A DNA stretch of 64,000 nt, from NCBI GenBank assembly GCA_028564925.1, contig CM053028.1:437043071-437107070 (forward strand), given 5' to 3'. Below, piece after piece: positions 32,505-43,192 of the stretch (position 1 is its first letter; every line of letters starts with the position of its first letter). The notes under the pieces were generated by a model. The model had not been told where the DNA came from and ran no database searches. It saw only the letters and a program-made list of their open reading frames with translations. The position numbers and the translations under genes are program-made. This DNA comes from Lithobates sylvaticus (Eukaryota; Chordata; Amphibia; Anura; Ranidae).

Positions 32505-32931
32505 AATACTTTTATTTTTGACTATATATATATATCCATACATGCATATATATTTTTACAATAGCTGTTATAGTAGATAACATCTACTTATTTTGACCTA
32601 ATTTAATATACATACTAAATACTCGCTTTCAGCCTACCCTACTCTCCCATGCATGCACCTGCACCATTGTCACCACTATTCCATCTCCTCATCCAGGTGC
32701 CTTGATCCAACACCCCACATTGCTTTAGTGCACCATGCCTCCTCAGCTCCCGTGGTGGAATTGGCACCCTGGACTCACTCTGTGCCACCCAGTGCATACT
32801 ACATTCACTGCTTGGATCGGTAAGTGCATTCGGCAAGCCTATTCAATAAATACCCCCTCTCCACACCTTTGCAAGTTTTTCGCAATTAATTGACACTCAC
32901 TATACCTATATATCTTTCAGAACCCTGTGTT

Positions 32932-32990
32932 GCATCTGCTCCTGATGAGTGGAAAAGTATCCACGAAACGCGTCGAGCTATATTTGATGC
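32932..32990 (+). ncRNA. Type I hammerhead ribozyme, array copy 2
   Basis: Identical to copy 1 at +2,021 bp, with predicted cleavage after 32974. Two cuts on one transcript would release an exact 2,021-nt RNA. Confidence 0.88.
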
Positions 32991-34952
32991 CACACTGACA
33001 ACTTTTATGCCCATCCATGTTTTGATTTATCCATTAAGTATTTATATACTTTTTAGACTTTTTATTCAATGATTTCGTGAGCATAGCTCCCGGGTATGCC
33101 ACTGTTCTGTATTTATGGACTGTAACAATGCTTTACTGTATTACCAATATCTACATTTGTATTCTTTACTCTACCACTGTTCATACCACTGTATGATTAT
33201 GTATATGTTCTGTATATTTATTGGCACTAACAACAATGCACTTTGTATGATGGTGTCTATGTTCTATGTACTCAATTTGCATCAATAATAATACTTTATT
33301 ACATTATATTACCCATTGAATATTATATATTTACTTCCAATAAAACCAGTAATATTTTACTTCATGATTTTCACCTGCTTCATTTAAAGTCCATCCTCCC
33401 CCTTTTTCCCTGTATACATTTTCGGGATGGAGGTGCCTACTGGTCCTCAATTTAAAGTCCCACCTAATTTCCTTTTTTTGTTCATAACAACAGGATGGAA
33501 GTAGTTGAAAATAAACCTAACCGGATTAGCAGTGTCCCCCTGCCATCCAATGTATTAGACTGTCCCTTTTGGTCGCAAGCCATGTTTGGCTTGCATACCC
33601 GGGACAACCATTGATCACATTTTGAACTTATATGTTTGTCCAGAAATTAACCTTTTTGGTTACACACAGACTGTGACATCCCCCGTCTATGTCTTAGATT
33701 CATTGCAATGCTTCCCTCTGCACATCTATGCCCCCTACAGTGCTCTGTACTGCCCTGGCCCGTTGGCCTCGGTGACGCCCCATTGGGTTGTTTTTCCACC
33801 ATGGGAGCTGCGATGCGCGCAAAGGGCTCCTTTCCCCTCTCCCTACAGTGGGATCGGACGGGTTGCCTTGCGCGCATCGGTGCCACGGCTCTCGCGGTGT
33901 GCGCAAGACGGGATCTCCACGTCATGACGCCACCGCGGAGTTTACCATCCTATTGGTCTACGCTGGGGATCTATTAGCGCCAATCACCAGGCGGATTCAC
34001 CTGGGTTGGCTGCTTCCTCCCCCCCAATGTTGGCCAATTACACGTGGCGTTGGGGGCATGGCTATCACTATATATACCCCATGGTGGGAGCCGGCTGTCT
34101 CCACGGCGTGTCTCCTCCTGGGGTTTCCTGCACACCAGCAAACCTTTCCTTGGTGATGCATACCTTGCAGTGTATCGGGTAAGTGCTCCTGGATCTGGAT
34201 TCTTTTGGTTTTCTTATTCACTCACATGTCATTTTCACTTTGCTTGCTGTTATTCTGTTTTTTCCACATATTTTTTTGCACACAACCAGACCATTCCCCT
34301 CACCCATTACACACCTAGTAGCCACTTACATACATACCACAACACATTATTCACTCCACTCATTTTCTTTTTCCACTCTCACCACCACACTCCACACACA
34401 CTGCTACTATGGCCCCTTTACTCACAATTTCCCTACACACACACACACTCCTTTTTCTGTTTCACACTATCCCTTTCTTCCTACTTTCACATCCTGCACA
34501 TATACACTCTTTTTTTCACATATTGAATACTTTTATTTTTGACTATATATATATATCCATACATGCATATATATTTTTACAATAGCTGTTATAGTAGATA
34601 ACATCTACTTATTTTGACCTAATTTAATATACATACTAAATACTCGCTTTCAGCCTACCCTACTCTCCCATGCATGCACCTGCACCATTGTCACCACTAT
34701 TCCATCTCCTCATCCAGGTGCCTTGATCCAACACCCCACATTGCTTTAGTGCACCATGCCTCCTCAGCTCCCGTGGTGGAATTGGCACCCTGGACTCACT
34801 CTGTGCCACCCAGTGCATACTACATTCACTGCTTGGATCGGTAAGTGCATTCGGCAAGCCTATTCAATAAATACCCCCTCTCCACACCTTTGCAAGTTTT
34901 TCGCAATTAATTGACACTCACTATACCTATATATCTTTCAGAACCCTGTGTT

Positions 34953-35011
34953 GCATCTGCTCCTGATGAGTGGAAAAGTATCCACGAAACGCGTCGAGCT
35001 ATATTTGATGC
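34953..35011 (+). ncRNA. Type I hammerhead ribozyme, array copy 3
   Basis: Identical to copies 1 and 2, in the terminal partial unit, with predicted cleavage after 34995. All paired and core positions are intact. Confidence 0.88.
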
Positions 35012-35544
35012 CACACTGACAACTTTTATGCCCATCCATGTTTTGATTTATCCATTAAGTATTTATATACTTTTTAGACTTTTTATTCAATGATTTCGTG
35101 AGCATAGCTCCCGGGTATGCCACTGTTCTGTATTTATGGACTGTAACAATGCTTTACTGTATTACCAATATCTACATTTGTATTCTTTACTCTACCACTG
35201 TTCATACCACTGTATGATTATGTATATGTTCTGTATATTTATTGGCACTAACAACAATGCACTTTGTATGATGGTGTCTATGTTCTATGTACTCAATTTG
35301 CATCAATAATAATACTTTATTACATTATATTACCCATTGAATATTATATATTTACTTCCAATAAAACCAGTAATATTTTACTTCATGATTTTCACCTGCT
35401 TCATTTAAAGTCCATCCTCCCCCTTTTTCCCTGTATACATTTTCGGGATGGAGGTGCCTACTGGTCCTCAATTTAAAGTCCCACCTAATTTCCTTTTTTT
35501 GTTCATATACTTGGAGATTGTTCACCATGCTTAGATAATCTTAC

Positions 35545-35603
35545 CTTTTTTGTACTTGCACATAAACATCCGGCAGATATAAAATACAGAAAATAATGTA
35601 GCT
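35545..35603 (-). other. Exon-like segment, unassigned
   Basis: On the minus strand an ATACAG acceptor-like site is followed by 59 open bases reading SYIIFCILYLPDVYVQVQK, then a good donor GTAAGA. It lies in host sequence just outside the array. No family was recognised. It could be an exon of a neighbouring gene, an upstream PLEKHB2 exon, or chance. Confidence 0.25.
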
Positions 35604-35715
35604 CTGTATTCATGATTACATTGTTAAACTTTTTTTATGCAAGTACAAAGTACCTGAATTTGGTTATCCATACACACAGGCTGGGGGAGGGACCAAAATT
35701 ATAAGTATTACTTAA

Positions 35716-36341
35716 CCTCTTTCCAACCGAAACAATTTGCATCCAAAGGTACCTGGCCCCTTTTTGCGATTCGCACTGCATTGCTTTAACTGACAATTGC
35801 GCGGTCGTGCGACGTGGCTCCCAAACAAAATTGACAATTTTTTTTCCCACAAATAAAGCTTTCTGTGGTGGTATTTGATCGCCCCCACGGTTTTTATTTT
35901 TTGCGCTATAAAAAAAAAGACGACAATTTTGAAAAAAACGCATTCTTTTTTATTTTTTGCTATAACCCCCAAAAATATAAAAATATAAAAAAACATTTTT
36001 TTCCTCAGTTTAGGCCGATTTGTGCCTAGAGGTGTGTTTCTTACTGTGGGGGGGCGTGGCTGTCAGCTAGTGAATGCTGATCTCTGCTCCAACCACAGGG
36101 AGCAGAGATCGGCGTCACTAGTTGCTAGGCAGAACGGGGAGATGCTGTTTGATTCCGCATCTCCCCGTTCAGCCTTCCCGTGAGACGATCGCGGGTATCC
36201 CTGCGGCGATCGAGTCCGCGGGACCTGCGGGCGGCCTCACGGGGGTCCCAACCGGCCGATAGCATGGCGCCATCTTAAAGGGGACGTACCTGTCCGTGCC
36301 ATTCTGTCAACGTACATCGTCGTGCGCCGATCGGCAAGCAG
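35716..36341. mobile_element. TTAA-type (piggyBac-like) MITE
   Basis: It is flanked by TTAA on both sides (35712-35715 and 36342-36345), starts CCTCTTTCCAACCG and ends GATCGGCAAGCAG. It contains the segment TTTGCGCTATAAAAAAAAGA and a GC-rich hairpin near 36055-36180 (GGGAGCAGAGATC, ATCTCCCCGTTC). Related copies: 42576-46065, 48300-50788, 58137-59045 and 63498-64000. Confidence 0.75.
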
Positions 36342-36344
36342 TTA

Positions 36345-36775
36345 AAGTGATATTAAAGCTTAGTTTTTTTTCTAATAAAATAATAAACATGTCATGCCTA
36401 CCTGCTCTGTGCAAACCCAAACTTCTTCTTCTGGGGTACCCCGCTGGCGCCCCTGGCTCCTCCTCCTTAGCAAGTGCCTCCATAGAAAGACGTTTTCTAT
36501 GGGGGGCACTCGTGCAGGTTCAATCCCAAGCCACCCAATCTGCGTCTATTGACACAGACATGGTGGCTGAGCCCCGCCCCCTGCTCCCTCATGACAGGAT
36601 TTGATTGGCAGCAGCAGGAACCAATGGCTCCTGCTGCCTTCATTCTGGCTAGTGAGGAGGAACAGAGCTGGGAATGGACTCCTGTAAGTATAAAGGGAGG
36701 CTGGAGGGAATTCTGTGACACAGAAGGTTTATTACCTTAAAGTGGTTAAAAACCCTTAGATATACCCAGTGAAGC
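36345..36775. mobile_element. TTAAAGTG-type MITE
   Basis: It starts TTAAAGTGATATTAAAGC and ends near GGTTTATTACCTTAAAGTGG. It is related to the element at 11709. Short frames inside have no domain. Confidence 0.5.
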
Positions 36776-36820
36776 GACTGGCCTCAGGTGATACACAGAG
36801 ATTAAACAAATCCTCCTACA

Positions 36821-38452
36821 TGTAGCACCCTGGTGTTTAGGCAGGGCTGCTACTAAATTTACCTGCCAGGTATAGCTACCTTGGCTAATTGTTGAGGATC
36901 AATTGATTTCACTCTAAAGCCCCATACACACGGTCGGATTTTCCGATGGATTCTGTCCTATCGGACAATGTTGTCGGAAATTCCGACCGTGTGTAGGCAC
37001 CATCGGACAGTTTCCATTGGATTGTCCGACGGACAAAGTTCTATCTCCTGCTCTATAAATATTCCGACAACAAAGTCCGATCACACCAATTCCGATCGTG
37101 TGTAGCGAATTCCGACGGACAAAGTGCCACGCATGCTCAGATAACATTACAAGACCAAAGCTTTTGGCTACTAGCCTGGACGTAGTCCCGTCGTAAGCAA
37201 CAAACGTCACCACGTTCAGAATGATCGGATTTTTCGACAACAAAGTCCGACCGTGTGTATGCAACACCAGTGTCGGACTAAATCCGTCGGACCAAATCCA
37301 ATGATTTGGTGGTCGGATTTTCCGACCGTGTGTATGGGGCTTAAGTCTGTGATTGCTGCACAATTCTCTTCTGCCGCTAGGTGGCTGGGTACCTGGTGGC
37401 ATTAGATACGTGAAGGGCAATGCAAGGCCATGTTATGGGTATATGGGGTATCTCAGCCAATAGGCAGGGGCTTTCTTGAATTCCTTGGCCTGCTGGGAGA
37501 GCCTATGTATTTGGGTGGATCAGGTGATCATTGTTCTGTGCCACCTGGATGGCTGTCTGGGTGGGTGTGTGTTGTTTTGCCCGGGCTGCTAGGCCGGAGT
37601 TTGGGCCTATCTCAGCACATCTGGCTGCTAGGCTGTCTGAGGGCCTATTCAGAAGCAAGAGAGAAGCACAGGGTTGGGAAGTGACGGTTCTGCCGGCCGG
37701 AGAACCTGTTATGGTCGGAAGTAGAGGGGAAGCTGTCGCCACTAAGGGACCAACCACCTTATTACCAGGGACCACAGTGAGTAGCTAAAGCACGTACTGG
37801 AGCAGAATTCTCACCAACCGGGGATTGTGAAAAATCGTCAAACTTCAGTGGCTATCAAGCCAGGGACCCAGCCAGCGGAGGTGACGCTTGCAGAGCAGCC
37901 TTGTATGTCAAGCCAGGGACCGAGCATGCCAGTGGGGTGAAGCTTGAAAAGTATCTTGTGTGCCAAGCTAGGGACCCAGCAGAGAGGCGGGGGTGACGCT
38001 TGAGGTAGATACTACCATGAAGATTGGAGGAGCTCATGGGATTCAGTGACAGTGAATCATCTAGTCTAGTGCGAGAGAGACTGGAAGCTCAGTGTGCTGA
38101 AGAACTGCAAGAAGTGATTGTAGTGGGAGTGAACTTTGTGTTAGAAACTGTTAAAGACTGTTGCCATAGGAGACAGCATCCCTACACATGCAGATGTGGC
38201 ATCTTGCTGGATGACTTTCCATGCATTGCTGCCCTCCTGTTGAAGTCTCGGAGTCTGTCAATTAATCTTGCAACTACCTAAGGGTGTCCTCTCTCCCAAA
38301 GTTCTGTTGCACTCAAGAAGTGTCTGGCACCCAATGACTCTAACTGCTTTGCACCCACTATGCCTCACAACCCACCATATACAGAAGGATGTCGGCTATC
38401 TCTGGCCCTGGAGGTTCTCATTAGACCGAAGGAGGCCAGGGACCTTGCTACA
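36821..38452. mobile_element. Long solo LTR, TGTAGC...GCTACA, split by a Harbinger MITE (fossil)
   Basis: It starts TGTAGCACCCTGGTG and ends GACCTTGCTACA, flanked by TACA on both sides (36817-36820 and 38453-38456). About 1.2 kb remains after removing the MITE at 36918-37341. Three 'aagcCAGGGACC' sub-repeats lie at 37855-38000. The ends match the other TGTAGC LTRs. Confidence 0.72.
36918..37341. mobile_element. Harbinger-type MITE, GCCCCATACACACGG family, copy 5
   Basis: The termini AGCCCCATACACACGGTCGG and CCGTGTGTATGGGGCT are flanked by TAA on both sides (36915-36917 and 37342-37344). It is inserted in the solo LTR, so it is younger than the LTR. Confidence 0.9.
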
Positions 38453-38818
38453 TACATATATTGTACCTGTTCATCTGCAGTCTTCTCTTCTTTATCTGTT
38501 GAAAGTGTTGAATTATAAAGCTGAGATTTCTAAAATTTCAGAAAACAGGACAGAGTGCTGAAGCTACACTCTGCATAGCGGGGAGAGCTCTGAGAGCTGA
38601 TTGGAGGGAAGAGACACATCCAAGGCTGTCAATCCGCTAAGGTTCCCTCCCCTGTCACCATTTTTCTCTTTGTGTCCGAAAAACTTGTCAGAAGTGATTT
38701 ATACTGATAGCATAGGAACGAAGAAGCAGACAGAAATGACACTTAGTGCTCTTAATTGGGATGAGTGCACACTATAGAGGGGTGTGATTTATTCATATTT
38801 CATGCCTGGGGTTTACAA

Positions 38819-39815
38819 TAGACATGTGCAATTCGTTTCATTTTTTTTTTCGTTTTTTTTCGTTATTTTCGTTCGTTCGTTTTCGTGCGAATGAACGAAT
38901 CATTCGAATCGTACGAATACGAATAACGAATCATAACGAATCGTCCGAATCGTACGAATCCGATTAACGAATCATTCGAATCGAACGAATCCGAAAAACA
39001 ACGAAAATCCGAAAAAAACTAATTAGAAACAACGAATGTACTAATGAAGAAAATCCGAAAAACGAAAACGAACGAAAAAATTCGTACATTCATAACTTTT
39101 TTTTTTTTGTTGAATTGGTAATCCCTTACAATGGTGCTGCTAAACGTGTCTTCGAATTCGAATGGATTGAACAAAAAAATTCGTACATTCGTAACTTTTT
39201 TTTAGATTCGTAACTTTTTTTTTCGATTCGTAACTTTTTTTTTTTTTTCGATTTGTAATTTTCCGTCTCTCTATTGAACCAAAAAAATTTGTACATTCGT
39301 AACTTTTTTTCGATTCGTAACTTTTTTTTTGATTCGTAACTTTTTTTTCAATTCGTAACTTTTTTTTTTTTTTTTTTTCGATTTGTAATTTTCCGTGTCT
39401 CTATTGAACAAAAAAAAAATCGTACATTCGTAACTTTTTTTTTTCGATTCGTAACTTTTTTTTTTTCGATTCGTAACTTTTTTTTTCGATTCGTAAATTA
39501 TTAAAATGTAATAATAGCATACACATTACATCAAATTATGAATTATGCTCCGATTACGAATCTACGAATGTTACGAATGTTACGAATGTACGAATAAATA
39601 TGAATGCGTCCGAAAATGAAACTAATGAAAAAACGAATCAACGAAAAAATAACTCTTACGAATCGTTACGAATACGAACACCGACGACTTACGAATGTAC
39701 AAATCGTTACGAATCCGAACAACGACGACTTACGAATGTACGAATCGTTACGAATCGATGGAAACGAAAAAAAACGAAACGAAAATAAACGAATTTTTTG
39801 TTGTGCACATGTCTA
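38819..39815. mobile_element. hAT-type non-autonomous element, TAGACATGTGCA family, copy 2
   Basis: The termini TAGACATGTGCA and TGCACATGTCTA have perfect 8-bp duplications GTTTACAA (38811-38818 and 39816-39823). The interior is almost entirely short permutations of gattcgtaactttttttt and its complement tacgaatcgttacgaa, unlike the interior of copy 1. No transposase. Confidence 0.92.
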
Positions 39816-40059
39816 GTTTACAATCACTTTAATGGATAGAATGTATTAAAGTGGAACTTTAGTTAGAAAATTAGGTCCTTCTAGATTACTTCAGTCTGGC
39901 CCCTTTTGCAGGTATAATTATGTAAAACATTAAAAATAAGTGTCCATACTGTTCAAACTGTTTAAAATCTCACCCTGATCTGCACATGCTCAGTTGCTCT
40001 CCATTTTTAGGCACTGCTGAATTTGTAAAGGATGATCTGCTCACAAGCTTAAAGTGGAA

Positions 40060-41212
40060 TTAAAGCGGACCTTCAGTCATTTTTTCAACTTTCCATCCAT
40101 TAAATTTTCTGTCCTTGTTGTTTTAACTTTGGATAGTAAATTTTTTTTTTTTTTTTCTGCCAGTAAATACCTTATACAGCCCACTTCCTGTTTCTTGTCT
40201 GGTAAAAAAGCTTAAAGTGGTTGTATACCCTTAATTTAGACTTGCACCTACAGGTAAGCCTAGATTAAGGCTTACCTGTAGGTACAAGAAATATCTCCTA
40301 AACCTGCACGGTTTAGGAGATATTTGCAAAGAACGATTTACAACGTTGTCTACGGCGCATGCGCGCCGTAGACAACAGTGCATTGAACGGGTTAATCCCC
40401 ATTCCCAACTGCGGCTCACTGCAGTTGAAGTGCCCCGCGCGCATGCGCGTATCGATGTCTTCGCTGCTCTGGCCAATCACAGCGCCGCAGCGGCGCTGTG
40501 ATTGGCCGGAGCGGCGACGATACCCGGAAGAGCGATGGCTGCGGCTGGAGGCATGCGCGCCGTAGACAACAGTGCATTGAACGGGTTAATCCCCATTCCC
40601 AACTGCGGCTCACCGCAGTTGAAGTGCCCCGCGCGCATGCGCGTATCGATGTCTTCGCTGCTCTGGCCAATCACAGCGCCGCAGCGGCGCTGTGATTGGC
40701 CGGAGCGGCGATACCCGGAAGAGCGATGGCTGCGGCTGGAGGGGGAGAAGAAGACGGCGTCGGGGGCCCCGATCTAAGGTAAGTGATGCATAATGAGCTA
40801 GTATGCTAGTCATACTAGCTCATTATGACTTTCTCTTGCAGGTAGTTTAAAAAAAAAAAAAAGTTTAAGAGGGTATACAACCACTTTAAGCTTATGACAT
40901 CATACACAGCTCTCTCTCTCACTCTTGTGACAGTTTACCAGGAAGGGAGGGGGGATGAGCCATAAGAGGACCAATGAGAGCTGCAGAGCTGGAGGTGTGC
41001 CTCTGTGTGTGTCTGTGTAAATCCAGGAAGTGAACAGACAGCAGCTTCAGCTGTCCACAGTTAAAATGGTTGCAGCCAGACGCGGATTTCTGCAGCATAT
41101 TTGGCAAGTACAGAATAACAGTATATATAAAATAATATACAAAGTGGTTGGAGGTAAGCTTCGGAATGGCAAAGATGTTTTTAATACAAAGACTGCAGTT
41201 CCTCTTTAAGCC
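40060..41212. mobile_element. Outer MITE (TTAAAGCGGACCTTCAG), split by another MITE
   Basis: The left end TTAAAGCGGACCTTCAGTC and the right end near ACTGCAGTTCCTCTTTAA are a decayed inverted pair. The element at 40213-40888 interrupts it. Confidence 0.55.
40213..40888. mobile_element. TTAAAGTGGTTGTATAC MITE with 194-bp tandem duplication
   Basis: The termini TTAAAGTGGTTGTATACCC and GGGTATACAACCACTTTAA are perfect inverted repeats. A GC-rich core of about 194 bp is tandemly duplicated (about 40357-40550 and 40551-40744). It contains GCGCATGCGCG and a hairpin around CAGCGCCGCAGCGGCGCTG flanked by CCAAT-type GGCCAATCAC/GTGATTGGCC. Repeated open frames are shadows of the duplication. Confidence 0.8.
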
Positions 41213-41886
41213 ATCCTATCCTTTACAGCTAAGGAAGCTGCTAAGGAAGCTGCTTCTGTTTGATCTCCAACTGCCATGGTGCTGCACATGTGATCAGTTA
41301 TGACCCCAGTCATTTGATGGTTTGACAGTCTGGTTGAGGACACAAGCAAATGTGACAGTTAGCAATCCCGGCATTCCAGCAATTTATCTGTTTTTTTAAA
41401 CCGTTAAATCGATGGGTTTAGTTTCGATTTACTGCTGCTCAGGGGCTGTGGACTTCAGCAAACCTCCAGCAAGAAGAAACAGGAGCAGAGCTGGAGGCAA
41501 TTTACAGCACACACTAATGTTGGTAACGTAATTATTAATGTGGAAGGTATGTTCCTTGCTAAAGAACTTATCAGAGAAGACTTATCAAGTGGCTGTAAAA
41601 CGACTTTAACTGGGGCAGAGAAAAATGTGGTCTCCTTGCCTGCCAAACAGGGCAATGCTGTGTAGCAGATGTGGAAATCTTACAACTTGACCAACAAAAA
41701 TACAATTCCTTTGGCAGGTAAAACAGATGTTTGCTTGCCAAAGGAATTGTATACATTTTGTTGTTTAATAAATTTTATCTAATACCTACAGTATTAGAAA
41801 TTGCACATTTACATTTATGAAAGAAAACTAACATTGTAAAGCAAGAGCTCTTCCATGCCTCCATTTTCTAATCCAAACTAGATTAA
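41213..41886. other. No classified feature
   Basis: A weak inverted pair around 41690-41760 (caattcctttggca/tgccaaaggaattg) is visible. No gene seen. Confidence 0.4.
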
Positions 41887-42132
41887 GCCCCCGTTCACAT
41901 CGGGCCGATTGGAATTCGCATGACATGCGAGTGTGACTGGCTCTCAATAGAGCCGGTTCACACATTTCTGGGGCAGCCGCGGTGCGGTTTCCAAAAGGGT
42001 GCTCTGCGTTTTTGTGTCCGGTTCAGGTGTAAATTCAGGCAAAAATTCAGACCTGAATCGCACCTTAACTGGTGAACAAACGCACCGGACCCCAGGATGG
42101 AAACCCACGGCTGCACATATGTGAACCCGGCC
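41887..42132. mobile_element. Harbinger-type MITE (GCCCCCGTTCACATCGG)
   Basis: The termini GCCCCCGTTCACATCGGG and CATATGTGAACCCGGCC are flanked by TTAA-like TAA/TTA. A poly-C run follows at 42221-42239 outside the element. Confidence 0.65.
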
Positions 42133-43192
42133 TTAAGAGCCTGTGCCCTGCCAGTAGCTCAGAATTAAATCATTGCCTCTGTGTGAAAGCAGTGGTCTCT
42201 CTGCAGAGGTCCAACATGCCCCCCCCCCCCCCCCCCCCCACTGAGTGAGACCTATAGCTCTGCAATCAGCAAATTTAAACACTGCATAGCAGAAAGCCCC
42301 CTATACAGGTATAGTGACACAAAATACTTAAAAAAAAAAAATCCAAATAAATGCATCCCACTGTTCTAGTACTCATCTGGAATATTAAAGAAATAAAAAA
42401 GGTGGAGTTGCCCTTAAAGACACCCCTTCACAAGCCAGTTATTTCCCAGATTTAGCTTACACTACGGCCAGTACTCGGCACTTGTGAGGTCGATTTACTA
42501 AAACTGGAGAGTGCAAAATCTAGTACAACTCTGCACACGAACCAATCAACTTCCAGTTTTATTGTCAAAGCTTAATCACTTAAGGACCGAGCCTCTTTCT
42601 GAGATTTATTGTTTACAAGTTAAAAACATTTTTTTTTGCTAGAAAATTAATTAGAACCCCCAAAACATTATATATATTTTTTTCTAACACCCTAGAGAAT
42701 AGGGTTAGAATAGGTTGCAATACTTTATGTCACACCGTATTTGCGCAGCGGTCTTACAATCTTACTTTTTTGGAAAAAATACACTTTTTTGAATAAAAAA
42801 ATAAGACAACAGAGAAGTTAGCCCAATTTGTTTTTCTATTAGTAAATGGATACCCAACATGTTACACTTCAAAATTACGCCGGCTCCTGGAATGGTGACA
42901 AACTTAAAAATCTCCATAGGTGACGTTTAAAAAATTCTACAGGTTCCATGTTTTGAGTTACAGGTCAAGGTCTAGAATTATTGTTCTTGCTCTAACGATT
43001 GTGGCGATACCTCACATGTGTGGTTTGAACAGCGTTTTCATATGCCAGCGCTACTCACGTATGCGTTCGTTTCTGTGTGCGAGCTCGGCGGGACGGGGCA
43101 CCTTTAAAAAAAATTTTTATTCCTCTTTATTTTACCTTTTATTTTTACACTGTTCTTTAAAAAAAAATGTGTCACTTTTATTCCTATTACAA

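Larger units (their letters stand above)
30484..35505 (+). mobile_element. 2,021-bp tandem array with hammerhead ribozymes (non-autonomous Penelope-type candidate)
   Basis: The unit repeats with exact 2,021-bp spacing: 30484-32504, 32505-34525 and a partial 34526-35505. This equals terminal repeat (980 bp) - body (1,041 bp) - terminal repeat - body - terminal repeat. A perfect 15-bp duplication TATACTTGGAGATTG flanks it (30469-30483 and 35506-35520). The copies differ at only a few bases (for example near 30719, 31860 and 32071 in copy 1), so the array is young. Each terminal repeat has a full hammerhead ribozyme and AATAAA; each body has CCAAT and TATA elements. No RT or endonuclease is encoded; frames up to 160 residues are low-complexity and unsupported. 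Long target duplications and tandem copies fit Penelope-type retroposition; retrozyme-like origin is the alternative. Confidence 0.85.

Noticed and set aside
32023-32505. 160-residue frame repeated at 34044, and 113-122-residue frames in the same array
   Set aside because: Low-complexity His/Ser/Thr/Phe composition in the pyrimidine-rich body, no domain, and overlapping frames equally open.
30484-35505. Simple satellite or assembly duplication as the explanation for the array
   Set aside because: A perfect 15-bp target duplication, a partial last unit ending exactly at the terminal-repeat edge, and intact ribozymes favour an inserted element; an assembly error in copy number remains possible.
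39600-39816. Frames rich in Asn/Arg/Thr
   Set aside because: Translation of the TACGAATC-type microsatellite interior of the hAT-type element.
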